A DNA stretch of 64,000 nucleotides from Brucella intermedia LMG 3301. Lineage in GTDB: Bacteria; Pseudomonadota; Alphaproteobacteria; Rhizobiales; Rhizobiaceae. Of the stretch, positions 55,360-64,000 are shown piece after piece (position 1 is the first letter of the stretch; the number at the start of each line of letters is the position of its first letter). The stretch covers positions 1,488,001-1,552,000 of the forward strand of contig NZ_ACQA01000001.1 in NCBI RefSeq assembly GCF_000182645.1, in the 5' to 3' direction. The position numbers and the translations under genes are program-made. The notes beneath the pieces were generated by a model. The model had not been told where the DNA came from. It was given only the letters and a program-made list of their open reading frames with translations, and searched no databases.

Positions 55360-56472
55360 CTATCGCAGGAACGCACGGAAACGCTGGAGCGCGAAGTAGA
55401 AAAGCAACGAGCCGATCACTATCAGGGCCAGAAACTGCGGCCACACGACGCTTAGCCCTGCACCGCGAAACAGGATCGACTGCGCCAATATGACGAAATG
55501 CGTGTTTGGCGCAGCCAGCATGATCGTCTGGATGATCTCAGGCATGCTTTCACGAGGGGTTGTGCCTCCTGAAAGCACTTGCAATGGCAGAAGTACCAGC
55601 ATCAGCAGCATTCCGAACTGCGGCATGGAACCAGCCGCGGTCGCCAGAAAGATACCAAGACTGGTCGTCGCAAAAAGCTGCAGCGCCGCACCGACGAGGA
55701 ACAACGACACCGATCCATAGATGGGAACAGCGAGCAGTCCCTGCACCACCACGACCAAGGCAAAAGCTGAAGCAATCAGGACGACCAGCCCCATAGACCA
55801 TATTTTGCTGACCATGATTTCGACGGGCGTTACCGGCATCACCAGCAGATGCTCTATGGTTCCGTGTTCGCGCTCTCGAATAAGGGCTGCGCCCGTCAGA
55901 ATGATCGACAGCATCGTCACCGACGAAATCACATTGTTGATCGCCCCGAACCAACCCTTGTTCAAATCCTGATTGAATCTCGCCCTCAGATTGAGTTCGA
56001 CGGGTGTTTGTGCGCTGCCGCGATAGCGATTGAGAAATTCGTTCACCTCGCTCGTCACAATTGCTTGCACGTATCCTCCCCCGGTAAAGGCCTGGCTCAT
56101 CCGCGTCGCGTCGACATTAAGCTGGATCGTCGGGGAACGCCCCGCCAGAAGATCCCGCTGAAAATTGGGCGGGATGTTGAGCGCGAACGTGTCCAGACCT
56201 TCATCCATCCGGGCATCCATTTCATAAGATGAAATGAGTTTCGGAGGTACGAAATATGGCGGATAGAACGCTGTCGTGATGCGGGCCGAAACGGGTGACT
56301 GATCCTCATCGACAATCGCTATGGCCGCATTGTTGAGCGTTTCGGGCATCGCCTTGGAAGCCGTGTAGATCGCAAGCGTAAAGGCATAGACGATGAGGAT
56401 CAGCAGCATCGGGTCGCGTGCGAGGCCCCGCAGTTCTTTCACACCAAGGTGGACTATGTTGGATATCCGCAT
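55360..56472 (-). CDS. ABC-2 type transporter permease (YhhJ-like)
   Basis: 370 residues. An N-terminal helix, a large periplasmic domain (about residues 45-170) and five C-terminal helices match the YhhJ/YbhS-type ABC2_membrane_3 layout. Conserved VVTMLSIILTGAALIREREHGTIEHLLVMPVTP and LSGGTTPRESMPEIIQTIMLAAPNTHFV segments are visible. It follows the RbbA-like gene by 1 nt and is the last gene of the operon. Function: probable export of a hydrophobic substrate with the RbbA-like and HlyD-like partners. Confidence 0.88.
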   Translation of the reverse strand: MRISNIVHLGVKELRGLARDPMLLILIVYAFTLAIYTASKAMPETLNNAAIAIVDEDQSPVSARITTAFYPPYFVPPKLISSYEMDARMDEGLDTFALNIPPNFQRDLLAGRSPTIQLNVDATRMSQAFTGGGYVQAIVTSEVNEFLNRYRGSAQTPVELNLRARFNQDLNKGWFGAINNVISSVTMLSIILTGAALIREREHGTIEHLLVMPVTPVEIMVSKIWSMGLVVLIASAFALVVVVQGLLAVPIYGSVSLFLVGAALQLFATTSLGIFLATAAGSMPQFGMLLMLVLLPLQVLSGGTTPRESMPEIIQTIMLAAPNTHFVILAQSILFRGAGLSVVWPQFLALIVIGSLLFYFALQRFRAFLR

Positions 56473-56473
56473 C

Positions 56474-59254
56474 TCAGCCCGCCTGTTTCTTGAGAAGAAT
56501 GATGGCGAGCGCCATGAGTACCGGCACCGCGATCAACAAGGGCAGAAACGACCCTGCGAGATCGGCAAATCCTAATGCCTTGGAGAAAACGCCACGCGAA
56601 ATGGTCACGAAATGCGTTGCAGGATAGATTTTGCCGATGAAAGCGCCCGCGCCTTGCAGCGACGACACAGGGTCAATAATGCCGGAATATTGCACCGCCG
56701 GAATGAGTGTCAGCAGCGCCGTGCCGAAGATTGCAGCGATCTGGCTGTTCATGAAAGTGGACAGCACCAGCCCCATTCCGGTCGCGATCGTGACATAGAG
56801 CAATGCCGCCAACGCATAGGTTGGGAAGCTGCCCGTAAACGGTACCCGAAAAATGAAGACTGCAAAGGCAGTCAGCATCAGGAAATTGAGAAACGCCAGC
56901 CCGATATACGGCAATTGCTTGCCGAACAGAAACTCGAATTTCGTCACTGGCGTCACGTAGAAATTGATGATGGAACCCAGTTCTTTTTCACGGACTACGC
57001 TTAGCACCGCCAGCATCGCCGGGATCATCAGCAGCAGAAGCGGAATGACCGCCGGCACCATGGCCACGAGGCTTTGCACATCGGGATTATAACGGTAGCG
57101 GATTTCCAGGTTGAAACTGCCGACAGTCGCCGCGCGTCCATAAAGCTCACGCGCTTTCTGCGTCAGCCAATTGGCATGCATCCCCTGAACATAGCCTTTG
57201 ATTGTCTCCGCGCGGGTTGGCATCGCGCCGTCGATCCACGCGGCGATTTCCACCGGGCGTCCGCGCATGACATCTGCGCCGAAATTCGGCGGTATTTCGA
57301 TGGCGAGGCTAATTTCCCCCTCGCGCATTCGCCGGTCGAGATCGTCATAATCGGTTATCGGAGCCTGTTCGGAAAAATAACGCGAACCTGCAATCTGCTG
57401 GACATAATTACGGCTGATCGTCGTGTCGTCCCGGTCGAGAACAGCGAATTTCAGATTCTCGACATCCATGTTGATGCCATAGCCGATGACAAACATCAGG
57501 ATAACGCTGCCAAGGATAGCAAGCGTTGCACGGATCGGATCGCGCTTCAATTCCAGCGCCTCGCGCCGCGTATAGGCCAGCATCCGTCGCAGGTCCGGCA
57601 ACCAGCTTGAAGCCTTCTTTTGATGCGATTCATCTGCCTTTGCCGCTTGATCCGGCAGGACTGCGGGCAATTGCGCGGGCTGTCCTGTTTCGCCAATAGC
57701 ATCCTGAAGATAAGCGACGAAGGCCTCCTCCAGAGTTTCCGCATGGCGACTTTCGGTAATCGCCTTGGGGGTATCGCTAATCAACACCTTGCCCGCATGC
57801 ATCAGCGAAATGCGGTCGCAGAGTTCCGCTTCGTTCATGAAGTGGGTGGAGACAAAAATGGTGACATTGTCCTTGCGCGACAAATCGGCAAGGATTTGCC
57901 AGAAGGCGTCACGCGCGACCGGGTCGACACCAGATGTCGGCTCATCGAGAATAAGGATATCGGGCGAATGGATCAAAGCCACAGCCAGTGAGAGCCGCTG
58001 GCGGATACCAAGCGGCAGGGCGTCGGGCAAGGAATCCATGACCTCTGTAAGATCAAAACGTTCGGTCAATTCCTTGATCCGGCGTTCGGTCAGGTCGTCC
58101 GCCATCTCGAACAGCTTGGCGTGAAGCTCCAGATTCTGGCGAACGGTCAATTCCGAGTAAAGTGAAAACGCCTGGGACATATATCCGACATGGCGGCGTA
58201 TATCGATATCCTTCGGGTCGACCTCACGCCCGAACAGCAGCGCTGTGCCCTCACTGGCGGGCAACAGCCCCGTCAGGACTTTCATGGTCGTGGTCTTGCC
58301 ACAACCGTTGGAGCCCAGAAAGCCGAAAATCTCGCCACGCGGGATTCGAAAACTCACGTCATTCACTGCCGTGAAATTGCCGAAGCGAACAGTGACGTTT
58401 TGCGCCTCGATTGCGATTTCGGCATCGTCGCCGAATTCACGCTTTGGGATTTCGATGTCGTGATGCCCTTTCCGCAATTCTTCCGGCAAAAGCGCGATAA
58501 AGGCAGCATCGAGATTGGGAGTATTGGTACGCTGCAGCAATTCCTGCGGCGTGCCCGTCGCCAGTATCTGCCCGTCATTCATCGCGACAAGCCAGTCGAA
58601 GCGTTCGGCTTCTTCCATATAGGCCGTGGCAACGATGACGCTCATTCCCGGACGATCCTTGCGGATATCGTCGATCAATTCCCAGAACTGACGCCGGGAT
58701 AGTGGATCGACACCGGTCGTCGGCTCATCAAGTATGAGCAGGTCCGGATCATGGATCAGCGAGCAGCAGAGGCTTGTCTTCTGCTTCATGCCGCCGGAAA
58801 GTTTGCCCGCCGGACGGTCCGCGAAGGGCGACATGCCGGTTCGTGCCAGAAGATCGGCAATACGCCGCTCACGCTCTTTCCGGTTATGTCCAAACAACCG
58901 TCCGAAAAAATCGATATTTTCGAATACCGAAAGCGTCGGATAAAGGTTCTTTCCAAGCCCTTGCGGCATATAGGCGATGCGCGGATAGGCGGACTGAAGA
59001 TGCCGCTTATCGGAAATATCACCGTTCAGGACCTCGATATGGCCCTGCTGCACCGTCCGGGCCCCGGCGATCAGCGATAACAGGCTCGACTTGCCCACCC
59101 CGTCAGGCCCGATCAGCCCGACCATGCAACCTGCCGGAACATCGAGGTTGATCTCCCGCAGCGCGCGGGTTTTTCCGTAGGACAATCCTACGTCTTGCGC
59201 CCGGACGACAAAGCTGTCGTCGCTAGCGCCAGCTTTGACCGGAACATCATTCAT
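56474..59254 (-). CDS. rbbA: RbbA/YhiH-like ABC transporter: two ATPase domains fused to ABC-2 permease
   Basis: 926 residues from ATG 59254, which overlaps the HlyD-like stop by 4 nt (ATGA). The first ATPase domain has GPDGVGKSS, signature [12 protein letters not shown] and [13 protein letters not shown]. The second has GSNGCGKTT, a degenerate signature [13 protein letters not shown] and [12 protein letters not shown]. After about residue 555 comes an ABC-2 membrane domain with six helices. E. coli RbbA is a ribosome-associated ATPase with the same layout, but in operon with YhiI and YhhJ these proteins look like a tripartite exporter. Confidence 0.9.
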   Translation of the reverse strand: MNDVPVKAGASDDSFVVRAQDVGLSYGKTRALREINLDVPAGCMVGLIGPDGVGKSSLLSLIAGARTVQQGHIEVLNGDISDKRHLQSAYPRIAYMPQGLGKNLYPTLSVFENIDFFGRLFGHNRKERERRIADLLARTGMSPFADRPAGKLSGGMKQKTSLCCSLIHDPDLLILDEPTTGVDPLSRRQFWELIDDIRKDRPGMSVIVATAYMEEAERFDWLVAMNDGQILATGTPQELLQRTNTPNLDAAFIALLPEELRKGHHDIEIPKREFGDDAEIAIEAQNVTVRFGNFTAVNDVSFRIPRGEIFGFLGSNGCGKTTTMKVLTGLLPASEGTALLFGREVDPKDIDIRRHVGYMSQAFSLYSELTVRQNLELHAKLFEMADDLTERRIKELTERFDLTEVMDSLPDALPLGIRQRLSLAVALIHSPDILILDEPTSGVDPVARDAFWQILADLSRKDNVTIFVSTHFMNEAELCDRISLMHAGKVLISDTPKAITESRHAETLEEAFVAYLQDAIGETGQPAQLPAVLPDQAAKADESHQKKASSWLPDLRRMLAYTRREALELKRDPIRATLAILGSVILMFVIGYGINMDVENLKFAVLDRDDTTISRNYVQQIAGSRYFSEQAPITDYDDLDRRMREGEISLAIEIPPNFGADVMRGRPVEIAAWIDGAMPTRAETIKGYVQGMHANWLTQKARELYGRAATVGSFNLEIRYRYNPDVQSLVAMVPAVIPLLLLMIPAMLAVLSVVREKELGSIINFYVTPVTKFEFLFGKQLPYIGLAFLNFLMLTAFAVFIFRVPFTGSFPTYALAALLYVTIATGMGLVLSTFMNSQIAAIFGTALLTLIPAVQYSGIIDPVSSLQGAGAFIGKIYPATHFVTISRGVFSKALGFADLAGSFLPLLIAVPVLMALAIILLKKQAG

Positions 59255-60318
59255 TTCACGGTTTCCGCAAGATGCTGCGGCCACTCGGCATTGGGATCAA
59301 GCTTGACATAGGCCATGCCCGGAAGTCCCGTTTTTACCTGCTGAATATATTTTTGAAGCAGTTCCTGCGAGATCTTCGCCTTAACGCGGAACATCAGTTT
59401 CTGGCGCTCCTCCTCCGTTTCCACGGTCTTGGGCGTGAACTGGGCAACATCGGCCACAAAGCTAATATTCGCAGGAATGACATATTGCGGCGCGGCGTCG
59501 AGAACGATCCGGGCCTCGGCACCAATGGCGACCCGCCCTGCTTGAGCAGTCGGCAGGAAAAAGGTCATATAAACATCGCTGACATCGACAAGGTTGAGCA
59601 CCCGTCCGCCGGCGGAAAGCACCTCGCCCGGCTGGGCGACGCGATACTGGACGCGCCCCGGTTTCGGGGCCCTCAGGGTAGCGTCATTGATATCTGCCTG
59701 AATACTGGCGATTGCCGCCCTGGCGGCCTCTACCGATGCCTCGGCATCGATGACCTGCGCCTTTGCGGCGCCGATGGCGGCTTCCGTGGCGGCAAGCTGT
59801 GCTCTGGCTGCACCGACCGCTGCCTCTGCTCCCTGCGCAGTCGCGCGATCGTCGTCAAGAACCTGCTGAGAAATCGTGCGTGTTTGCGTCAATTGCTGGG
59901 AGCGGGCCAGACGTCGTTGCGCGGCATCGAGCTGCGCTTCCCGCTGCGCCACTGTCGCTTCCGCAGCCGTGTGTTCGGCTTCGCGCTGTGTGACCAGGCT
60001 CCGTGCCGTCTCGATACCGATCTCGGCTCGGCGCAGTTGCGCTTCGGCCTGTTTGAGCTGGCTTTCAAGCTGGTCCGTATCCATGCGTGCAAGGATGTCA
60101 TTTGCCTGTACGAAATCGCCTTCGTCGACGAGGATTTCGCGGATGCGCCCCGGACTCTTCGTTGAAATATCGATTTCAACTGCCTCGATGCGGCCGTTAC
60201 CCCGGGCGATGCCTTCCGGCAGCCCGTCTCCGTTCAGCGATTTCCAGGCGTAATAGGCGCCTGCGGCAAGGACGATAATCGCTCCAGCCAGTATCCATTG
60301 CTTGCGGTTGAAAGCCAT
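59251..60318 (-). CDS. HlyD-family periplasmic adaptor (YhiI-like)
   Basis: 355 residues. An N-terminal membrane anchor ([18 protein letters not shown]) is followed by a biotinyl-lipoyl-like half ([33 protein letters not shown]), a long coiled-coil hairpin (about residues 80-215, rich in Ala/Gln/Glu), the second lipoyl half ([20 protein letters not shown]) and a beta-barrel domain. It bridges the inner-membrane exporter to an outer-membrane channel. First gene of the three-gene export operon, which has two FNR/FixK-type sites upstream. Confidence 0.9.
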   Translation of the reverse strand: MAFNRKQWILAGAIIVLAAGAYYAWKSLNGDGLPEGIARGNGRIEAVEIDISTKSPGRIREILVDEGDFVQANDILARMDTDQLESQLKQAEAQLRRAEIGIETARSLVTQREAEHTAAEATVAQREAQLDAAQRRLARSQQLTQTRTISQQVLDDDRATAQGAEAAVGAARAQLAATEAAIGAAKAQVIDAEASVEAARAAIASIQADINDATLRAPKPGRVQYRVAQPGEVLSAGGRVLNLVDVSDVYMTFFLPTAQAGRVAIGAEARIVLDAAPQYVIPANISFVADVAQFTPKTVETEEERQKLMFRVKAKISQELLQKYIQQVKTGLPGMAYVKLDPNAEWPQHLAETVK

Positions 60319-60558
60319 AATGAACCACCCTCATTGCCATCGTCGTCACGATACCGTCTTCAAACGAAGCATCGGCAAGCGGTCGCTGTCTGCGAGGGTT
60401 TTCGTCATCCCCACCGCCCCGCCTCCGGCATGGACCGGAACCTTCTTTGGGGGATATGGAACTACCTTCTCATTTAGCAACCGGTGAATTGGGGGAAGCG
60501 ATCCAGAATCGCAAACTCCCGGCTGGATCTGCTCTAGCCATCGCCGAAACCGTTCGCC

Positions 60559-60572
60559 TTGATTAGGATCAA
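60559..60572 (-). promoter_or_regulatory. FNR/FixK-type binding site 1
   Basis: TTGATTAGGATCAA matches the FNR/FixK/FnrN consensus TTGAT-N4-ATCAA exactly, and the palindrome extends to CTTGAT...ATCAAG. A TGG-CTAGAG extended -10-like element lies at the spacing of a class II FNR promoter on the minus strand (60540-60532), predicting a start near 60525, about 205 nt before the HlyD-like gene. Confidence 0.7.
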
Positions 60573-60714
60573 GAACAGCTAAAACATCGATGTCGTTGGA
60601 GACGCGGGTGCTGATTTGATGAAACAGAGGGGAGCAACGCCGACAGCACCCGCTGGCTGCCGACAGGCGACGTTGCAGAAAGATCGCGCTCATGCGCTCG
60701 ACAGATTGATTTAG

Positions 60715-60774
60715 CCGGGGTGCCTTTCGAGTAGGGCCTCGGCACCCCGGGTCACCGGCTCTGGTGGAACCCGG
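60715..60774 (-). other. Nested GC-rich hairpins, possible structured RNA
   Basis: A perfect 10-bp stem, ccggggtgcc (60715-60724) with ggcaccccgg (60741-60750), is followed directly by a second fold, ccgggt...acccgg with an inner cacc...ggtg (60747-60774). The two share ccgg, so they could be alternative structures. No T run follows, so it is not a typical terminator. It begins at the predicted start of an FNR-type promoter on the minus strand. Confidence 0.5.
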
Positions 60775-60812
60775 CAACGATGGCTAGTTAGCACCCGCTC
60801 AAACGAAGCTCT

Positions 60813-60826
60813 TTGATTTCAATCAA
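60813..60826 (-). promoter_or_regulatory. FNR/FixK-type binding site 2
   Basis: TTGATTTCAATCAA is a second exact TTGAT-N4-ATCAA site, with flanks extending the palindrome to TTTGAT...ATCAAA. On the minus strand the element TGC-TAACTA (60793-60785) is placed exactly as an extended -10 for a site centred at -41.5, predicting a start near 60778. Confidence 0.7.
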
Positions 60827-60846
60827 ACAGGAGACAATTCCGCGAA

Positions 60847-62061
60847 CTATGGTCGTTTTTCCCAGTCAGTTTTTCGTGGCCTGCATTTGCCCCATGTCTT
60901 CTTCAGATAGTTCGAGACAGCTCCGAGCTTCGGATCGGAGAGAAACCCCTGACGGAATAGAATGCTTCCCTTCACTTCCGGCAATGCATCATTGAGTTCG
61001 AGCTGGCGCTTGATTTCTGTCACGCCATCGCCAGCCTGCCATCCGGGCTCCAGTGTAGTCCCGGCGCCGGCTCGATAAAGCGCCAGACCGATATAAAGGT
61101 CAGTCTTCGTCCCCCGAACCGTCTCCGCCCACCATCTGGCAATCGTCCCGTAGGACGCTTCCTTCCTTCCGAAGGACCAGTAAATCTGCGGCGCAATATA
61201 ATCGATCATCCCCTCCTTCACCCAGCGCCGGGTGTCGGCGAAATCTCCATCGTAATTGGTTTTCCCGGCGCGGGTTGCAGAACCGCGCGGATCGTCAGCG
61301 GCATTGCGCCAGACGCCGCTCGGACTGATGCCGAAACGAACATTCGGTTTGATTGATTTTATCTTGTCTGAAATCTGCCGCACCAGCGTATGGGTATTGT
61401 AGCGACGCCATTCATATTTGCTCGAAAAACGCGTCCCGAACTGTGCATAGGATTTATCGTCATCGAGTCTCGACGATGCAGTTTCATAGTAGAAATAATC
61501 ATCGAACTGAATGCCATCGACATCATATTTCTGAACAACCTCAGCGGTAACATTCGTCACCCATTCGCGAACGGCCGGAATGCCGGGATCGAGAACATAA
61601 CGATCCGCCGATACGCCAACCCAGGCCGGGTGGGTTTTATAAACGCTGGCTGGCGACTCCTTCGACGAATTTCGCAACTCCTTGCGGGTCGACGGCTTTG
61701 TATCCATCGAAACGCGATAGGGGTTCAACCACGCGTGCAGCTCGATGCCCCGCTTATGCGCTTCCTGAACCGCAAATTTCAGCGGATCGAAGCCCGGATC
61801 TTTGCCTAGCGTTCCCGTCAGATAGGACGACCACGGCAAATAGGCTGACTGGTAAAACGCATCGGCAGTGGGCGAAACCTGATAAATGACGGCGTTGATA
61901 CCGTGCTCGGCCGCTTCGTCAAAAAGCCTGACAAGTTCTTCTTTCTGGCGCTTTACACGTTCGGCATCGTCCTCGATCCGAGAGGAACTGCGCGACGGCC
62001 AATCGAGATTGAGGACCGTCGCTATCCAGCTGGCATGAAATGCATCGCAATCGAGGGGCAT
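60847..62061 (-). CDS. GHL10/DUF187-type glycoside hydrolase-like protein, no signal peptide
   Basis: 404 residues from ATG 62061 (TTG 62094 is a possible longer start). The GHL10 (YngK/DUF187) TIM-barrel begins at once with SWIATVLNLDWPS and contains FDEAAEHGINAVIYQVSPTADAFYQS, HAWLNPYRV, KYDVDGIQFDDYFYY and DYIAPQIYWSFG. Family members are normally exported by a signal or lipoprotein peptide. Here a stop codon lies 18 nt upstream of the TTG in the same frame, so no signal can be added. The protein may be cytoplasmic or may have lost its leader. It is divergent from the universal stress protein gene. Confidence 0.82.
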   Translation of the reverse strand: MPLDCDAFHASWIATVLNLDWPSRSSSRIEDDAERVKRQKEELVRLFDEAAEHGINAVIYQVSPTADAFYQSAYLPWSSYLTGTLGKDPGFDPLKFAVQEAHKRGIELHAWLNPYRVSMDTKPSTRKELRNSSKESPASVYKTHPAWVGVSADRYVLDPGIPAVREWVTNVTAEVVQKYDVDGIQFDDYFYYETASSRLDDDKSYAQFGTRFSSKYEWRRYNTHTLVRQISDKIKSIKPNVRFGISPSGVWRNAADDPRGSATRAGKTNYDGDFADTRRWVKEGMIDYIAPQIYWSFGRKEASYGTIARWWAETVRGTKTDLYIGLALYRAGAGTTLEPGWQAGDGVTEIKRQLELNDALPEVKGSILFRQGFLSDPKLGAVSNYLKKTWGKCRPRKTDWEKRP

Positions 62062-62156
62062 GAATTCGTTCCATCTAAACAACTTGTCAGGCAAGGGGTT
62101 TGATATGGCTGTTTAAAACATTAGGTTAAAGATTGAAAACCGACAGCGAGGGCAAC

Positions 62157-62600
62157 ATGTACAAGAATATTCTCGTCACGACCGATGGGTCGGAGTTTGC
62201 AGAGCGCGGGCTTGTCCACGCATTTAAGCTGGCGCATAGCGTTGGTGCGAAGGTTACAGTGTTGACGGTGACCGCGCCCTATTCGGTTTCGGGGCTTCCC
62301 GGCGGCTGGACCGATAGCCCTGCTTTCATCGAGCGTTTCGAGCAGGAATGGAACGAATATGCCGATAAATCCCTCGCCCGTGCGCGCGAACTGGCGAAGG
62401 AAGCGGAAGTTGAAGTTCATACGCTGCATGAGGTTGCCCCGCATCCGGCGACATCCATCATTGAGACAGCCAAGGAACTGCGCAACGATCTCATCGTCAT
62501 GGCTTCCCATGGTCGTCGCGGACTGAAGGGCATGCTTCTAGGCAGTCAGACCCATGAAGTCCTGACCCGCGGCAACACACCGGTTCTGGTCGTAAAGTAA
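62157..62600 (+). CDS. Universal stress protein, UspA family
   Basis: 147 residues from ATG 62157 (MYKNILVTTDGSEFAERGL), preceded by GAGGG; an upstream frame extension is unlikely. The ATP-binding signature G-2x-G-9x-G-S/T is present near the C-terminus (GRRGLKGMLLGSQTHEVL). Single-domain UspA proteins help survival in stress and low oxygen. A half FNR site (TTGAT, 62099-62103) lies upstream but the second half is poor. Convergent with the split-barrel flavoprotein gene. Confidence 0.92.
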   Translation: MYKNILVTTDGSEFAERGLVHAFKLAHSVGAKVTVLTVTAPYSVSGLPGGWTDSPAFIERFEQEWNEYADKSLARARELAKEAEVEVHTLHEVAPHPATSIIETAKELRNDLIVMASHGRRGLKGMLLGSQTHEVLTRGNTPVLVVK

Positions 62601-62612
62601 CACGAAGTCGAG

Positions 62613-62636
62613 CCCGGCCTGAAATGCCGGCCCTTA
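62613..62636. terminator. Terminator between uspA-like and flavoprotein genes
   Basis: The stem ccggc-ctgaaat-gccgg is followed by cccttattt on the plus strand, between two convergent stop codons. Confidence 0.6.
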
Positions 62637-62638
62637 TT

Positions 62639-63073
62639 TCAGCTGGCCTGATGACCTGTTGCGCTTTCGATATCAACGCGAAAAAAGACCGGTGCGAGTT
62701 TGCGTTCGTGACCGTCTTTGGCAACCGTTTTTGTGTAGGCGGGTTCCCACCAGGTTGGCTCCGAAGCCATGAGCGCGACGATCGAGTTTTTCTCGTCTTC
62801 GCGTTCGATCTCCCGATATCGGCCGTTCAGCACTACGGTGCGCCAGCTGGTCCGGGATTCAATCTGATCGAAAAGGATGCAAACCGCATCGTTCTTGCGC
62901 AAGGCGTCGGTTTTATGGCCCTCGGTCGTAAAACAATAGAGTGAACCGCCGCTAAACCGGAAACTCAGTGGTAGGATATACGGGCGATTGTCGAGAACGT
63001 AAGCCAGCCGCCCCAGCTGGGTGTGCTGTATCATGTTCCGGATATCGTAATCCGACATTTCCCTGATCATCAT
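62639..63073 (-). CDS. Pyridoxamine 5'-phosphate oxidase-like FMN-binding split-barrel protein
   Basis: 144 residues from ATG 63073, with GGAG 7 nt upstream. The split-barrel fold is recognised from [34 protein letters not shown], then [27 protein letters not shown]. Family members bind FMN, heme or F420 and range from oxidases to nitroimidazole reductases; catalytic activity cannot be assigned. An FNR-like site (63133-63146) sits 60 nt upstream, which suggests expression in low oxygen. Confidence 0.85.
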   Translation of the reverse strand: MMIREMSDYDIRNMIQHTQLGRLAYVLDNRPYILPLSFRFSGGSLYCFTTEGHKTDALRKNDAVCILFDQIESRTSWRTVVLNGRYREIEREDEKNSIVALMASEPTWWEPAYTKTVAKDGHERKLAPVFFRVDIESATGHQAS

Positions 63074-63132
63074 GGCTCAGCTCCGCCGTTCGCTTGTCTG
63101 CCGACAGGTTAACATAGGGCAGCGTTCCAGCT

Positions 63133-63146
63133 TTGACCGTAATCAA
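63133..63146 (-). promoter_or_regulatory. FNR/FixK-like site upstream of the flavoprotein gene
   Basis: TTGACCGTAATCAA matches TTGAT-N4-ATCAA with one mismatch, and flanks extend the palindrome (TTTGAC...ATCAAA). It lies 60 nt before the start of the split-barrel gene, in a 94-bp intergenic region. A -10-like TATGTT is present but about 6 nt closer than the class II spacing. Confidence 0.5.
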
Positions 63147-63167
63147 AGCGCAGGGGCGGTAATTTTA

Positions 63168-64000
63168 TCAGATGAAGAGACGTCCTTCCGCGATCTTGAC
63201 TGCGGTTCCGCCGATCCGGGCACCTGTAAGCTGCTGTTTGGCAACGTCCAGTTCAAGGCGAATCCGCGAAGGCCGCCCCATCTCCATACCTTGCTCGATC
63301 CACCACTGCGAACTACCATCAACAGGCTTGTCGTTTTTCTGGATCATGCCTGCAAAGGCCGCCGCTGCAGAACCGGTAGCCGGATCTTCATAGACATTGG
63401 CGCCCGTTACAAACATGCGTGCATGGAAATTGCTGTCGAACAGAATTGTTTCGCGGCAATAGACATAAATCGGCAAGGGACGGCCATCGACGTGCGGCAG
63501 GCTTTCATTGACATAGACCGGATCAATAGACACTTTCGCTGCCGCTATCAGATTATGGACCGGCACCAGCAAATAGGGTGTACCCGCACTCCAGACGGCG
63601 GGCACATGGTTCTCGAATCCGATCTCGTGTGTGCCGAGACCGATTGCAGCGGCGGCCTCTTCCTTTTCGATCTTGACCTCGAGCCGTTCCGGAAGGCGGG
63701 GCAGATCGAACTCGGCGAAAGCGCTGTTCTCGCCAAGTATCACGCCACAGCGAACAATGCCGACCTTCTCTTCCAGAGCGACGAGCCTGTCCGTCTCATC
63801 CCCCGTCTTGCGGCGTCGGGCGAGCGAAACCGCCGCGCCCACTGTAGGGTGGCCAGCGAAGGGCAGCTCATAATCTGGCGTGAAGATACGCACCGCCGCC
63901 TCGTGCGCCGGATTGCTCGGCGGGAAAATGAACACCGTTTCGGAAAGGTTGAACTCGCGTGCGATGGACTGCATGCGCGTATCGTTCAAACCTTCGCTGT
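63168..64000 (-). CDS. PhzF-family isomerase/epimerase-like protein (5' end outside the window)
   Basis: About 277 residues are visible; the N-terminal 20-25 residues lie beyond the right edge, since the frame is open there (reading [20 protein letters not shown]). Family features are the acid in [24 protein letters not shown], and [13 protein letters not shown] near the C-terminal half. PhzF-like proteins form two similar diaminopimelate-epimerase-fold halves and isomerise small metabolites; most have unknown substrates. It is the gene before the flavoprotein on the same strand, 94 nt upstream. Confidence 0.9.
   Translation of the reverse strand, partial: SEGLNDTRMQSIAREFNLSETVFIFPPSNPAHEAAVRIFTPDYELPFAGHPTVGAAVSLARRRKTGDETDRLVALEEKVGIVRCGVILGENSAFAEFDLPRLPERLEVKIEKEEAAAAIGLGTHEIGFENHVPAVWSAGTPYLLVPVHNLIAAAKVSIDPVYVNESLPHVDGRPLPIYVYCRETILFDSNFHARMFVTGANVYEDPATGSAAAAFAGMIQKNDKPVDGSSQWWIEQGMEMGRPSRIRLELDVAKQQLTGARIGGTAVKIAEGRLFI

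Larger units (their letters stand above)
60319..60846. other. Long regulatory region upstream of the export operon
   Basis: 528 bases without a credible gene. It contains two exact TTGAT-N4-ATCAA palindromes, two associated extended -10-like sequences on the minus strand, and a strong nested hairpin. A minus-strand frame at 60346-60777 has no recognisable protein and no ribosome-binding site. Confidence 0.6.

Noticed and set aside
60715..60774. SAM, TPP or cobalamin riboswitch in the region before the export operon
   Set aside because: Pieces such as GGGGTGCC and GGCAACG recall several riboswitches, but the full set of conserved blocks of none of them is present.
60346..60777. Minus-strand frame of 143 codons upstream of the export operon
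   Set aside because: No ribosome-binding site, no recognisable domain, and it lies across the FNR site and hairpin; treated as non-coding.

Overview
The window looks like chromosomal DNA of a Brucella/Ochrobactrum-type alphaproteobacterium (Hyphomicrobiales). The reasons are the aerobic, CobN/CobW-dependent cobalamin genes, a fused SecDF, DUF1127 and entericidin-like small proteins, an Frc-type sugar ABC importer, a phosphonate monoester hydrolase closest to the rhizobial enzyme, and FNR/FixK-type sites. I saw no insertion sequence, integrase, prophage or CRISPR array. Most of the window reads as ordinary metabolic and transport chromosome. Both edges cut a gene: cobN on the left and a PhzF-like gene on the right.

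Layout. 0-7.5 kb: cobalt and cobalamin genes on the minus strand (cobQ, a cobalamin riboswitch, cbtB, cbtA, cobP, cobW, cobN). 7.6-9.7 kb: two valine-catabolism enzymes. 10.2-18 kb: a GT39-like glycosyltransferase, a hidden 44-residue lipoprotein, a LysR regulator facing a DUF1127 gene, a GlxA/AraC regulator and a large FAD/GcvT demethylase. 18-27.6 kb: envelope functions (an MscS channel with an N-terminal extension, SecDF, a K+/H+ antiporter, a YbhN-like membrane protein) and a small hydrolase. 27.6-30.4 kb: sulfate importer sbp-cysT-cysW without cysA. 30.6-34.2 kb: a TerC-CBS-CorC fusion, a DedA protein and tRNA-Lys(CTT). 34.4-35.5 kb: a secreted EF-hand protein and fucU. 35.5-42.7 kb: a six-gene operon with a phosphonate monoester hydrolase first, then a peptide-type ABC importer. 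42.8-44.9 kb: an AsmA-like membrane-anchored protein. 45.2-50.4 kb: a sugar-type ABC importer and an SDR dehydrogenase, divergent from a Gfo/Idh/MocA oxidoreductase. 50.4-55.2 kb: riboswitch-controlled btuB-btuF-btuC-btuD. 55.4-60.3 kb: a YhiI/RbbA/YhhJ-type ABC-2 export operon. 60.3-64 kb: a GHL10 glycosidase-like protein, a universal stress protein, a split-barrel flavoprotein and the PhzF-like gene, with three FNR/FixK-type palindromes nearby.

How the parts connect. Two separate cobalamin riboswitches, 49 kb apart, put both cobalt supply with late cobalamin synthesis and outer-membrane-to-cytoplasm cobalamin uptake under the same ligand. The 35.5-42.7 kb operon couples an importer to a promiscuous phosphonate/phosphate-diester hydrolase whose natural substrate is not known; the gene order suggests the importer supplies that substrate. 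The 60.3-63.2 kb stretch carries two exact TTGAT-N4-ATCAA sites in front of the ABC-2 export operon and a third near-exact site in front of the flavoprotein gene, which suggests a small oxygen-responsive regulon. These two regions are the best candidates for something not yet described. All functions are inferred from sequence reading; no database search was run.
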